Program-made: the position numbers and the translations under genes
Part shown: positions 33,829 to 42,912 of the stretch, in pieces
Layout: each line of letters begins with the position of its first letter
How positions within the stretch are numbered: position 1 is the stretch's first letter
DNA from: Caulobacter mirabilis
GTDB lineage: Bacteria; Pseudomonadota; Alphaproteobacteria; Caulobacterales; Caulobacteraceae
Assembly (NCBI RefSeq): GCF_002749615.1
Contig: NZ_CP024201.1
Span: 2,976,001 to 3,040,000, forward strand
Length of the DNA stretch: 64,000 nt
Direction: 5' to 3'
Notes under the pieces: generated by a model
Told to the model about the DNA's origin: nothing
What the model saw: the letters and a program-made list of their open reading frames with translations, nothing else
Databases searched by the model: none

Positions 33829-35463
33829 GTGCAGGCCGTCGAGATCGTACTGGTTCTGCTCCTCGCGGTCGTGGTCAGCGGCGCGGTCTCCCGCATGCTG
33901 CCGCTGGCGATCCCACGGCCGCTGATCCAGATCGCCTTCGGGGCGGTCATCGGCCTGGTCGCGGACTGGCGGGTGACGCTCAATCCCGAGCTGTTCTTCC
34001 TGCTGTTCCTGCCGCCGCTGCTGTTCCTCGACGGCTGGCGGATCCCACGCGAGAACCTGTTCCGCGACCGCACCACCATCGTCCAGCTGGCGCTGTGGCT
34101 GGTGATCTTCACGGTGCTGGGCATGGGCCTGCTCATCCATTGGATGATCCCGGCCATGCCCTTGCCGGTGGCCTTCGCCCTCGCCGCGGTGATCTCGCCG
34201 ACCGACCCGATCGCCGTGGCGGCCATCACCCGCAAGACCCCGATGCCCAGCCGGATGATGCACATCCTGGAGGGCGAGGCGCTGCTCAACGACGCCTCGG
34301 GCCTGGTCTGCCTGCGGTTCGCGGTGGCCGCCGCCCTGACCGGAACCTTCTCCATCTTCGACGCCGCCGGCGACTTCCTCTGGATGGCGCTGGGCGGCCT
34401 GGCCATCGGCGTCGCCGTGACCTGGAGCGTGACCCGCGTCACCCGCTGGCTGTCCCGCCGCTTCGGCGAGGAGAGCGGCTCGCAGATCCTGGTCAGCCTG
34501 CTGATCCCCTTCGGCGCCTATCTGGCGGCGGAAGAGGCCGGCTGTTCGGGGATCCTGGCCGCCGTCGCCGCCGGGGTGACGATGAGCGTGGTGGAGACCA
34601 CCGGCCAGGCCCTGGCCGTCACCCGCATCCGGCGCAACACCGTCTGGGGCGCGATCCAGTTCGCCGCCAACGGCGCCATCTTCATCCTGCTTGGCGAGCA
34701 GCTGCCCGGCATTCTCGACAAGGCGGCCCACACCGTCCGCAGCACGGGACACCACGACCCCTGGTGGCTGGCGATCTATGTCGTCGCCATCGTGGCGGCG
34801 CTGGCGGCCCTGCGCTTCGCCTGGGTCTGGGTGTCGCTCCGCTTCACGCTACGCCAGGCCGGCAAGCCGGCGCGGCCGAACTGGCGGATCGTCGCGGCGA
34901 TGTCGGTGGCCGGCGTGCGCGGCGCCATCACCCTGGCGGGGGTGCTGACCCTGCCCCTGGTCATGCGCGACGGGTCGGCGTTCCCGGCGCGCGAGCTGGC
35001 GATCTTCCTGGCCATGGGGGTGATCATCGTCTCCCTGATCACGGCCACGGTGTTCCTGCCGATGCTGCTCAAGGGTCTGCAGATGCCGTCCGAGCCGGGT
35101 CACGACCGGGCCGAGAACGCCGCCCGGGTCGCAGCGGCCCACGCCGCCATCGCGGCGATCGAGAAGGCCCAGCACGACCTGTCGAAGGGCCGCGACGACG
35201 CCGACCTCTATGTCGAGGCCGCCGGCCGCATCATGCCGCTGTACCGCCAGCGCATCGAAAGCCGTTCGTTCGAGGGCGAAGCCGCCGCCATGGCCCGCCT
35301 CAACGACGCCATCGAACGCGACCTTCGGCTGGCGGGGTTGAAGGCCGAGCGCAGCGAGATCTTCCGCCGCGTCCGCGCCCGCGAGCTGGACAGCGAGACG
35401 GCCGGCAAGCTGGTCCGCGAGATCGACCTGCTGGAGACCCGGTTCGACGACCCGATGGATTGA
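33829..35463 (+). CDS. CPA1-family Na+/H+ antiporter
   Basis: The 544 residues (GTG start) have about 11-12 membrane helices in the first 420. The CPA1 hallmark AAVISPTDPIAVAAITRK (about residues 117-135) includes the ion-binding aspartate, followed by EGEALLNDASGLVCLRF. A MSVAGVRGAITLAGVLTLPL segment near 360-380 is also typical. The C-terminal 120 residues form a charged cytosolic helix-rich tail. It exchanges Na+ (or K+) for protons at the inner membrane. It starts 43 bases after the CoA-transferase gene. Confidence 0.93.
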   Translation: MQAVEIVLVLLLAVVVSGAVSRMLPLAIPRPLIQIAFGAVIGLVADWRVTLNPELFFLLFLPPLLFLDGWRIPRENLFRDRTTIVQLALWLVIFTVLGMGLLIHWMIPAMPLPVAFALAAVISPTDPIAVAAITRKTPMPSRMMHILEGEALLNDASGLVCLRFAVAAALTGTFSIFDAAGDFLWMALGGLAIGVAVTWSVTRVTRWLSRRFGEESGSQILVSLLIPFGAYLAAEEAGCSGILAAVAAGVTMSVVETTGQALAVTRIRRNTVWGAIQFAANGAIFILLGEQLPGILDKAAHTVRSTGHHDPWWLAIYVVAIVAALAALRFAWVWVSLRFTLRQAGKPARPNWRIVAAMSVAGVRGAITLAGVLTLPLVMRDGSAFPARELAIFLAMGVIIVSLITATVFLPMLLKGLQMPSEPGHDRAENAARVAAAHAAIAAIEKAQHDLSKGRDDADLYVEAAGRIMPLYRQRIESRSFEGEAAAMARLNDAIERDLRLAGLKAERSEIFRRVRARELDSETAGKLVREIDLLETRFDDPMD

Positions 35464-35478
35464 TCCGGGCTTGAGGGC

Positions 35479-36333
35479 CTACCGGTCGCCCTTCCGGGCC
35501 TCGGACAGCACGCGCAGCATCTCGGCCGTCAGCAGCGAACCGCCGAGGCTGCGGGCCCCGCCGCCGCCCCCGCCGCCGCCGAGGTCCAGGCCGCCGTCGA
35601 CGCCCTGGGACCCGCGCAGGATGAACTCCACCAGCATGTCCTGCTGGCTCTTGGCCGACTGGTCGGCCTGACGGGCGGAGGCGTACTGGACGAAACCCTG
35701 GTCGGGCTGGACCCGCGGCGGGGCCACGCCGGCGTCGCCGGCCGTGCGGGTCAGGTTGCCATACAGCTCCGTCACCGTGATCGCCCGTCCGCCGCGGTAG
35801 AAGATCGTGCGGTTCGCGCCGGCCGCATCCGGAAACACCGAGGCGGCGGCGGCGTTCGGACTGGTCTGCACCGCCGAGATCAGCCGGGCGGCGCCCTGCG
35901 GTCCCAGGAAATGCGCGGCGTACAGCTCGCCGGCCGTCGGCTGGCGCCCTGTCCGCCCGGCCAGGTAGGCGGCGTTGTCCGAGGTCATCTCCCCCACCAT
36001 CAGCGAAGAGGCGTGGGGGTCGAAGCGCAGGTTCATCACCGCCTGCCGCGCCTCCGCGCCGTTGACCCGGTAGCGGCCGTCTCCGCCGCGCTGGATCAGG
36101 TCGGAATAGCGGGCGTAGCCGTACTTGGAGCCGTGCTTCTTCAGCGTGGCCAGCCAGGTCTGCTCGACGAACTGGAACAGCCCCGCCGCCGAACTGGTCG
36201 GGGCCTTGGCGCCGGGGTTGTAGCCGCTCTCACGCTTGGCGGTGCGCATGAGGAACGAGAAATCCACGCCCGTCGCCTGCGACGCGCGCTGGATGGCCGT
36301 TTCGACGACCCCACGGATTCCTTCAACCGCCAT
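35479..36333 (-). CDS. Lytic transglycosylase-domain protein without signal peptide
   Basis: ATG 36333 gives 284 residues; ATG 36354 would add seven. I prefer 36333 because the CtrA-like box at 36357-36372 then sits at promoter distance. The SLT fold is clear: catalytic Glu in LMRTAKRESGYNPGAKA, SSAAGLFQFVEQTWL, and AYLAGRTGRQPTAGELYAAHFLGPQGAARL. No signal peptide is seen, unlike normal periplasmic enzymes. The tail has a nine-glycine run (DLGGGGGGGGARSLGG region). Relatives in Caulobacterales are linked to polar appendage assembly, but the role here is inferred. Confidence 0.85.
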   Translation of the reverse strand: MAVEGIRGVVETAIQRASQATGVDFSFLMRTAKRESGYNPGAKAPTSSAAGLFQFVEQTWLATLKKHGSKYGYARYSDLIQRGGDGRYRVNGAEARQAVMNLRFDPHASSLMVGEMTSDNAAYLAGRTGRQPTAGELYAAHFLGPQGAARLISAVQTSPNAAAASVFPDAAGANRTIFYRGGRAITVTELYGNLTRTAGDAGVAPPRVQPDQGFVQYASARQADQSAKSQQDMLVEFILRGSQGVDGGLDLGGGGGGGGARSLGGSLLTAEMLRVLSEARKGDR

Positions 36334-36356
36334 GTCCCTGGAGTCGCCGATCATGG

Positions 36357-36382
36357 TTAATCGGCGCTTAACCCCGGTTAAC
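36357..36382. promoter_or_regulatory. Putative CtrA box TTAA-N7-TTAAC with a third half-site
   Basis: TTAA TCGGCGC TTAAC (36357-36372) matches the CtrA consensus of Caulobacterales exactly, and a further TTAAC begins at 36378. GAGTC, a CcrM-type GANTC site, is at 36342. The box lies between the transglycosylase gene (minus) and tonB (plus, 126 bases away). Confidence 0.6.
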
Positions 36383-36497
36383 CGCGAAACGAACGTTCGA
36401 TGTAATTGCGAAGCAGTCGCTGATTTCGATGGACGGAGTCTCGGATCGGGCGGACGCTCGAACTGTAACAAGAAGAGAGACCCAAGGGAGGGTCGCC

Positions 36498-37229
36498 ATG
36501 GTTGCTCGAGACGTCGCTTCGTTTCATTTCGATGGAGGGGAGCGGCGCGGCCGCGGCCTCTCCTCCTCTTCGGTCCTGGCCATCAGCGTGGTCGCCGCCG
36601 CGCACCTCGCCCTGGGCGGATACCTGGCCTACATGAAGTTCGCGGTCCCGCCGGCGGAAGCCGAGGGACCGAATGTCGTCGAGCCCTGGCTCTACACCCC
36701 GCAGAGGGTTGATCCCAAGCCTGTCCCGCAAGTCCAGCCCCAGCCGGATTCGCGTTCGACGGTCCGGCTGCATGACCCGGTCATTCCGACCACGCCGGTC
36801 GAGGTGCTGCCGATCGCTCCGATCGAGGGCGACGCCGGACCGCTAAGCGCGCTGCCGCCAGTCAATTTGAGCGGCGGCGGCCTGAACGTCGACGGCGGCG
36901 GCTTCGTCCCCGTCGAGCCGACGACCATCATCCGTCCGGACTGGATCAAGATGCCCGGCGCCCGCGAGTTCGAGCGCTACTATCCGGAGAGAGCCCTGCG
37001 CACCGGAACCAGCGGCGCGGCCACCCTCGCCTGCCTGGTCGCCGCCAACGGCACCGTCGGCAGCTGCGAGGTCGTGGACGAAACGCCCGGCAACATGGGC
37101 TTCGGCAAGGCGGCTCTGAAGCTGGCCGCCTACTTCCGGATGAAGCCCCAGACCGTGAACGGCAAGCCGGTCGACGGCGGCGTCGTGCGGATCCCGATCC
37201 GCTTCAACCTGGCCGACAGCCAGGGCTAG
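36498..37229 (+). CDS. TonB-family energy transducer, unlinked to exbBD
   Basis: ATG 36498 after GGGAGGG gives 243 residues. A short cytosolic N-terminus leads to one membrane helix ([20 protein letters not shown], about residues 24-43). A proline-containing periplasmic spacer ([14 protein letters not shown]...) follows. The C-terminal TonB domain (about 150-240) has [26 protein letters not shown] and [20 protein letters not shown]. It should transfer proton-motive force to outer-membrane receptors. No exbB/exbD is adjacent, so it must use those at 60171-61531 or others. Confidence 0.9.
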   Translation: MVARDVASFHFDGGERRGRGLSSSSVLAISVVAAAHLALGGYLAYMKFAVPPAEAEGPNVVEPWLYTPQRVDPKPVPQVQPQPDSRSTVRLHDPVIPTTPVEVLPIAPIEGDAGPLSALPPVNLSGGGLNVDGGGFVPVEPTTIIRPDWIKMPGAREFERYYPERALRTGTSGAATLACLVAANGTVGSCEVVDETPGNMGFGKAALKLAAYFRMKPQTVNGKPVDGGVVRIPIRFNLADSQG

Positions 37230-37236
37230 CAAAACC

Positions 37237-37267
37237 GGGGACATGCACTCGCAGAGTGCGTGTCCCC
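37237..37267. terminator. 14-bp perfect hairpin between tonB and the acetyltransferase gene
   Basis: GGGGACATGCACTC and GAGTGCGTGTCCCC pair around GCA, with one G-T wobble. It lies 7 bases after the tonB stop and 16 before the stop of the convergent gene, so it could terminate both. The arm GGGACATGC is shared with the repeat at 24460. Confidence 0.65.
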
Positions 37268-37282
37268 TCTTGCTGCCAGCGC

Positions 37283-37951
37283 CTACTCCCGCACGAAGGT
37301 CGTGAACAGCGAATGCAGCCGCCAGCCCAGCGTGCTGTACAGCGCCCGCCCGTCGGGCGTCGCCACCAGGGAGCCCTTCGTCGCGCCGTTCTCGGCGGCG
37401 ACGGCGCCCAGCCGGCCCATCACAGCCCGCCCCAATCCCCGCCGACGATGATCCGGATGGGTGATGATCTGGTCGAAGACGGCCGTCGTCCCCGCCAGAA
37501 GAACGCGCCCATTGGCTCCAACCTCGCCGTCCTCGGCCAGCGCGCTGACCGTATGGCCGCCGGGCGTGACATCCACCTCGAACCGGTAGCCGTCGGGAAG
37601 GCCGACGCCGCCGGCTTCCAGCCCGTCGGTCGTCATCAGAAAGCCGAGCGGCTGAAGGATCCATCCCTCGGCCAGCCAGGGCTCCACGGCCTCCGGCGGC
37701 GCGGCCACCTTGATGAAGACATGCGGCTCCAGGATCTCGCGCGACGCCCTCTCGACGCTCGGCGAAGGCGCTGCGAAGACGTATCGCGCCTTCTGGTCCG
37801 GCGCCCCGACATCAACCCGAAGTCCGCCGTAGGCTGCGACCGGCGGCGGCACGCCGCGCGACAGCGCCCAGCCCGCGACCCAGGCCGCGACGACGTCTGG
37901 ATCCGCCCCCAGGGCGGCATCTCTATCTTCCGAAGGCTTCATCCGACTCAT
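37283..37951 (-). CDS. GNAT-family N-acetyltransferase
   Basis: The 222 residues hold one GNAT domain in the C-terminal half, with the acetyl-CoA loop DQIITHPDHRRRGLGRAVMG (about 158-177) and a final strand YSTLGWRLHSLFTTFVRE. The N-terminal 110 residues are less conserved and may form a second, degenerate GNAT half. M1 or M4 could be the start. Substrate unknown. Confidence 0.85.
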   Translation of the reverse strand: MSRMKPSEDRDAALGADPDVVAAWVAGWALSRGVPPPVAAYGGLRVDVGAPDQKARYVFAAPSPSVERASREILEPHVFIKVAAPPEAVEPWLAEGWILQPLGFLMTTDGLEAGGVGLPDGYRFEVDVTPGGHTVSALAEDGEVGANGRVLLAGTTAVFDQIITHPDHRRRGLGRAVMGRLGAVAAENGATKGSLVATPDGRALYSTLGWRLHSLFTTFVRE

Positions 37952-38016
37952 CTCCAGACACGCGTCCAGTCATGAGGCTGGGAGATGTCAGATGATGGCA
38001 GCATGGCGGGCGCCGC

Positions 38017-38505
38017 CTAGATCATCTGGAACTCGCCGCTCTGCTTGAAGCGAAGATAGGCCTCAACAGTCCGCCGCATGTTCGGCAGCATCTCGGGCAG
38101 CCCGGCGGGCTCGAACCACCCCATCGCCGAGCTTTCGTCGTCGGCCACGATGGCCGAGCCGTCGAAGGCGCTGACGGCGTACATCATCACGAAGTACTGG
38201 CAGCGATGGCCGTTCGGGAAGGTGATCGTCTCGAACTCGGGATCAGAGGCGAAGCCGAACGGGACCGGGTCCGTGGCGGTCAGGCCGGTCTCCTCGACCA
38301 GCTCGCGCAGCAGGCTCGTGGTGAGGTCTTCGCCCTCCTCCGGCGAACCGCCCGGCACGCCCCACAGACCAAAGTCCGATCTTCGCTGCAGGAGAATCCG
38401 CCCCTGCGGATCCTCCACCACCACTCTGGCCCCAGGCATGAGGATCAGGCGGTCGCCGATGACCGCGCGCAGCTGCCCAAGGTAGCTCTCGGCGAACCCG
38501 GCCAT
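38017..38505 (-). CDS. Nudix hydrolase
   Basis: ATG 38505 follows AGGAGGGG and gives 162 residues; a longer upstream reading is antisense to nothing conserved and was dropped. The Nudix box is complete: GGSPEEGEDLTTSLLRELVEETGL (residues 52-75; G-X5-E...REL-X-EE-X-G). GLWGVPGG precedes it. It hydrolyses a nucleoside diphosphate-linked compound; the exact substrate is not visible. It lies 23 bases downstream of the acyl-CoA dehydrogenase gene. Confidence 0.9.
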   Translation of the reverse strand: MAGFAESYLGQLRAVIGDRLILMPGARVVVEDPQGRILLQRRSDFGLWGVPGGSPEEGEDLTTSLLRELVEETGLTATDPVPFGFASDPEFETITFPNGHRCQYFVMMYAVSAFDGSAIVADDESSAMGWFEPAGLPEMLPNMRRTVEAYLRFKQSGEFQMI

Positions 38506-38528
38506 GACCGCCCCTCCTGTCCTCGACG

Positions 38529-39698
38529 TCAGTAGCTCTTCGGCAGCCCGAGCACCTTCTCGCCGATGAAGTTCAGGATCATCTCGCGGCTGACCGGAGC
38601 GATGCGGGCGATCATCGCCTCGCGCAGGTAGCGTTCGACGTCGTACTCCTTGGCGTAGCCCATGCCGCCGTGGGCCAGCACCGCCGCCTCGCAGGCGCGG
38701 AAGCCCGCCTCGCCGCCCAGGTACTTGGCGGCGTTGGCCTCGGCGCCGCACTCGCGGCCCTGGTCGAACAGCGCGGCGGCCTTGAAGCCCATCAGGTTGG
38801 CGGCCTCCAGCTCGGCCCAGGCCTTGGCCAGCGGGTGCTGCACGCCCTGGTTCTGGCCGATCGGCCGGCCGAACACGACCCGCTCGTTGGCATAGGCGGC
38901 CGCCTTGCGCAGCGCCGCCCGGCCCAGGCCCACCGCCTCGACCGCGAACAGGGTCCGCTCGGGGTTCAGACCGGCCAGCAGATACTGGAAGCCCTTGCCC
39001 TCCTCGCCGACCAGGTCCTCGGCCGGGACCTGCAGGTCCTCGATGAAGAGCATGTTACATTCGACCGCCTTGCGGCCCATCTTCGGGATCGGGCGGGCGT
39101 CGATCTTGGCGCGGTCGAAGTCGGTGTAGAACAGCGACAGACCCTGCATCGGCTTGGCCACCTGATCCTTCGGCGTGGTGCGGGCGATGATCAGGATCTT
39201 GTTGGCCCGCTGAGCCATGGTGGTCCAGATCTTCCGGCCGGTGATCCGGTAGCCGTTGCCGCTCTTCTCGGCCCGCGTCTCCAGGCTGGAGGTGTCCAGG
39301 CCGCTGTTGGGCTCCGTCACCGCGAAACAGGCCTTGTCCTCGCCGGCGATGATCCGCGGCAGGTGGCGGGCCTTCTGCTCGGCCGTGCCGAACTTCACCA
39401 CCGGCATCAGACCGAAGATGTTCAGGTGGATGGCGCTGGCGCCGGAGAAGCCCGCGCCTGACTCGGCCACGACCTGCATGACGTGCGCGGCCTCGGTCAG
39501 GCCCAGGCCGGCGCCGCCGAACTCCTCGGGCATGGCCACGCCCAGCCAGCCTCCGGCCGCCATCGCCGTGGCGAAGGCCTCGGGGAAGTCGCCGGTCTCG
39601 TCGGTCTTGCGCCAGTATTCGTCGTCGAAGTCGGCGCAGATGCGGCCCACGGCCTCCCGGATGGCGTCCTGTTCTTCGGTCGGCCAGAAGCTGCTCAT
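38529..39698 (-). CDS. Acyl-CoA dehydrogenase
   Basis: The 389 residues are a canonical FAD-dependent acyl-CoA dehydrogenase. Features are the helical N-terminus, AVTEPNSGLDTSSLETRAEK and ITGRKIWTTMAQRANKILII in the middle beta domain, and the C-terminal helical domain with VFGRPIGQNQGVQHPLA, HGGMGYAKEYDVERYLREA (signature 2) and the final GLPKSY. It introduces a trans-2 double bond into an acyl-CoA and passes electrons to ETF, then to the ETF-QO encoded at 3780. It is followed closely by the Nudix gene and preceded by the ThiO-like gene (6-base gap). Confidence 0.95.
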   Translation of the reverse strand: MSSFWPTEEQDAIREAVGRICADFDDEYWRKTDETGDFPEAFATAMAAGGWLGVAMPEEFGGAGLGLTEAAHVMQVVAESGAGFSGASAIHLNIFGLMPVVKFGTAEQKARHLPRIIAGEDKACFAVTEPNSGLDTSSLETRAEKSGNGYRITGRKIWTTMAQRANKILIIARTTPKDQVAKPMQGLSLFYTDFDRAKIDARPIPKMGRKAVECNMLFIEDLQVPAEDLVGEEGKGFQYLLAGLNPERTLFAVEAVGLGRAALRKAAAYANERVVFGRPIGQNQGVQHPLAKAWAELEAANLMGFKAAALFDQGRECGAEANAAKYLGGEAGFRACEAAVLAHGGMGYAKEYDVERYLREAMIARIAPVSREMILNFIGEKVLGLPKSY

Positions 39699-39704
39699 GC
39701 GCGG

Positions 39705-40688
39705 TTATCCCTCTTGTTTGTCGAACCGGCGCGGGTCGAGCCGCGCGGCGAATGGTCCCGGATCTTCGTCCGCGAGATACGCCGCCGCCGTGCGAGCCAC
39801 AAGCGGCGCCAGCAGCCAGCCGTTGCGCCGCGCTCCGGCCGCCAGCAGCACCCGCGGCGCCCGGCTCCAGCCGACCAGCGGCAGCCCGTCGGCGGTGGCC
39901 GCCCGCACCCCGGTCTCGGCCTTGGCGTCCAGCCCGGCCAGCTCGGGCAGGATGGCCTCGGCCGCCGCGCGCAGCGCCGCCACGCGCGCCGGATCGACGT
40001 CGCCGTTGGAGAGGCCGCGCTCCATGGTCGCCCCGACGATCGCGCCCTGCGGATCGGGACAGATGTAGACGCCGTCGCCGCGGATCACCGGCCCCATATC
40101 GGGCCCGCCGGAAAGACGCAGGATGTGGCCCTTGATCGGCTCCAGGCTCGCGATCTCCGGGGCCAGAGCCGCTCCGCCCGGTCCGGCCGCCAGGATCAGC
40201 GTCTCGTCGTCCGCCGGCGCCTCCGCCTCGGTCTGCTCGAAGCGCACGCCGGCGTCTTCGCAGGCCAGGCGCAGGGCGGTCAGCGCCTCCAGCGCTGACA
40301 GACGCCAGTCCTCCGAGATCAACACCCGGTCGCCGTAGACGGCCGCCTTGGCCCCCATGCCCCGCAGCTTGGCCGCCACCGCGCCGATATGTTCGCCGAC
40401 ATAGGCGGCGCCCGAACGGTCCAGTGCGATTCCGGCCCGCTCGGCCAGGGCCGGCCACAGATCGCGGGCCTCGCGCAACAGGTCGAAGTCTCCGGCCGAC
40501 ACGGCGTCGAGCGCCGCCTCGCTGCCCGGGGCCAGCATCCCAGCGGCGACGCCAGAGGCGTTGCGCCCCAGCGGCGCCGGATCGCGGACGGTCACCGACG
40601 CGCCGCCGTCCGCCAGTTCGAGCGCCGTCGTCAGGCCCAGCGCGCCCGCGCCGGCCACCGTCACCTTCAGGCCCGTCAGCTTGGTCAT
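39705..40688 (-). CDS. FAD-dependent amino-acid oxidase, glycine oxidase ThiO-like
   Basis: The 327 residues start with a Rossmann FAD motif (KVTVAGAGALGLTTALELAD) and follow the DAO fold: RNASGVAAGMLAPGSEAALD, TLILAAGPGGAALAPEI, and near the end VRAATADGLPLVGWSR, LLAAGARRNGWLLAPLVA. Similarity is best to ThiO, which oxidises glycine to the imine used in thiamine thiazole synthesis, but no other thi gene is adjacent and a D-amino-acid oxidase role is possible. The acyl-CoA dehydrogenase follows 6 bases downstream. Confidence 0.82.
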   Translation of the reverse strand: MTKLTGLKVTVAGAGALGLTTALELADGGASVTVRDPAPLGRNASGVAAGMLAPGSEAALDAVSAGDFDLLREARDLWPALAERAGIALDRSGAAYVGEHIGAVAAKLRGMGAKAAVYGDRVLISEDWRLSALEALTALRLACEDAGVRFEQTEAEAPADDETLILAAGPGGAALAPEIASLEPIKGHILRLSGGPDMGPVIRGDGVYICPDPQGAIVGATMERGLSNGDVDPARVAALRAAAEAILPELAGLDAKAETGVRAATADGLPLVGWSRAPRVLLAAGARRNGWLLAPLVARTAAAYLADEDPGPFAARLDPRRFDKQEG

Positions 40689-40737
40689 GCCCCGGACTTC
40701 GGCGACGACAGCCGCCGGGTCAAGGGCCCGTGCGTGG

Positions 40738-40770
40738 TTCGAGACGCTCGCTTGAAGCTCGCGTCTCGAA
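40738..40770. terminator. Hairpin (TTCGAGACGC/GCGTCTCGAA) after the broken TonB receptor
   Basis: A perfect 10-bp stem encloses a 13-base loop, 14 bases after the receptor stop on the minus strand. No T-run follows, so termination is only likely. It may also be a dispersed repeat. Confidence 0.45.
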
Positions 40771-40783
40771 GGACGCAGCGCGC

Positions 40784-42903
40784 CTAAGGCCGCCAGACCA
40801 TGCCCACCCGCACCGTCCGCGGCTGGTCGTAGCTGACGATCCCGTCCCCCGTCCGCGCGGTCTGGACCGCCGCGTCCGTGACGTTCTCGGCTGCCAGATA
40901 CAGGTCCACCGTCGGCGTCGCCCGCCAGTCGACCCGCAGGTCCAGCGAGGTCGCCGCCGACAACCGGCGGGTGTTGAGATCGTCGTCCCAGCGGTCGCCT
41001 TCGTGACGCGCTGTCGCCCGCAGGCGCAGCGGCTCGATCGGCTCCCAGAGGACGGTGGCGCTGAGCGCGACCTCGGGCGTCTGGGCCGGGCGCAGGCCGG
41101 TGAGCTGCGCGGCGGCCGTCCCGCCGTCGACCTCGGCCGTTGTCCAGGCGCCGGTGAGGCCGATCTCGAGGGTCTCGGTCATCCGCCAGGCAAGGTCCGC
41201 CTCCAGCCCCCAGGCATCGATCTCGCCGACATTCCGCCGCTGGCGCACCACGCCGCCTGCGCCTGAACTGAGGGTGACGTTGGTCACCGCCCCGTCCAGC
41301 CGGTTGGCGAACAGGGTCGCCGACCAGCGGACCGCTCCCCCCCGCCCAGGCCGACCTCCAGGCCGTACAGCGTCTCGGGTTCGAGGCCCGGATTGGCCAG
41401 GGTGGTGTCGTTGCCGACCCGGAACGGCCGGTGCAGTTCGTTCAGCGTCGGCGGACGGAAGCCGGCGTAGGCCGCCGTGCGCAGATAGGTCTCGCCGAAG
41501 TCGCGCCTCGCCGCCGCGCGGGCGGTCGGTTGCCAACCGTCGGCGTCAGGCGGCGTCTGGTCGAGCGTCGGCGCCCCCGTCGCCAGGACCCATTCCCGGC
41601 GCTTGCCGTCGAAGCTGCCCCAGCGGTCGAGCCGCACGCCGCCAGTCAGCAACCAATCGCCCGCCTGCCGCCAGGCCTCGCCATACAGCCCGGCGACATA
41701 CTGCGCGCCGCCGGCCACCCGCCCGTTGCGGAAGGCCCCGCCCTGGAAGCTGAACCGTTCCCGCGTCTCGCCCTCGGCGTAGCGGACGTCGACGCCGACC
41801 TCCCAGCCGCCCTGGCCCGTGGCCTTGCGCAGCGCCGCATTGGCGCCCAGGCCCAACGCGGGCGTGCCGTGCTGGTCATTGGCCGGCGTCGTGGCGCTAC
41901 GGCCCGGCGCCACTGACACCGAGCTGTTCTCCAGGTCCGACGACCGCGCCCAGACCTGAAGCCGCCATTCGGTCCCGATGCCGGGCGAGGCGCCGGTCAT
42001 GGTCGCCGACGCCGCCAGCCCCGTCGCCCTGGCGCTCGCCCCGGCCAGGCCGCTGTCACGCGCCTCGCGATAGCCGGACAGGCGAAGGGCCAGGTCGCCG
42101 CCGCTCCAGCCCGGCGACCAGCGCAGGGCCAGGCTCGAACCCCCGTAGGCCAGGGCCTCATCCGCCCGCCCTCGCCCCGCGCGCACCGGGACCCAGCCGT
42201 CCGTCCGCTCGGCCGCGCCGACGATCATCAGGTCATCGACCGCCCAGGCGAACTGGCCGCCGAATGCGCCGCGCTCGCCGGCGTGGAAGGCGTATTCTCC
42301 GCCGGAAGTGACCCGCGTGCGCTCCTGCAGCTGGATGGTTCCGGTCAGGGCCCCGGCGCCATAGGGGCCGGCTCCGGCGCCTCGGACGACCAGCGCCCCC
42401 TCGAGCCCCGCCGACGGCAGGCCCGTCCACATCACCCAGCCGCCGAACGGGTCGTTCTGGGGCACGCCGTCCAGGGTCACCAGCGCCCGCCCCGCGCCGG
42501 ATCCGGCGATGGCGCGGACCGTCATGCCCTGGGTCGTCGGATTGGAGGCGACGCTCGAGGTCCGCCGAAACAGCTGCACCCCAGGCACAAGCGCCAGGGC
42601 CTCGTCCAGGCGCGAGGCCGTGGCGATGGCCTGGTCGTCCACCTTCAGCACGGCGAAGGCGGCGTCGGTCGGCGCCGGCGAGAGGCGCGGCGCAGTGATC
42701 ACAACCGACCTCAGCTCGAACGGATCCTCGAGCCGGATAGGCGCCGTCCAAGTCGGCCCTTCAATGGATCGCCGCGGGTCCCGCACCAGACCAGGCGCCT
42801 CGTCCCCGAGCGGCGGGCCGACGGGTTCGGCGATCACCGCCGGCCGCGTTTCGGCGGCCGGCGGCTGTTGCGGGGGCGGTGGGGCGTCGGCTTGGAAGAG
42901 CAT
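40784..42903 (-). pseudogene. TonB-dependent receptor, frameshifted at a homopolymer
   Basis: The first frame (ATG 42903, strong site AAGGAGG) encodes the plug (LDEALALVPGVQLFRR, GRALVTLDGVPQNDPFGGW, GAGAGPYGAGALTGTI) and most of the barrel to NPGLEPETLYGLEVGLGGG. It then runs out of phase to a stop at 41284. The rest of the barrel (AVRWSATLFANRLDGAV to RTVRVGMVWRP, stop 40784) is in another frame. The switch is in a C7 run at 41337-41343; one added base gives 706 continuous residues. No signal peptide is recognisable at the N-terminus (MLFQADAPPPPQQPP), which is abnormal. It follows the PQQ dehydrogenase gene by 9 bases. Confidence 0.85.
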
Positions 42904-42912
42904 CGCCTCCTT

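Noticed and set aside
36385..36397. CGAACGTTCG as a second SOS box
   Set aside because: It is an inverted repeat; the alphaproteobacterial LexA site needs GTTC-N7-GTTC direct repeats, which are absent here.
39705..40688. Thiamine-biosynthesis locus with riboswitch around the ThiO-like gene
   Set aside because: No thiG/thiS/thiE genes nearby and no recognisable TPP riboswitch upstream.
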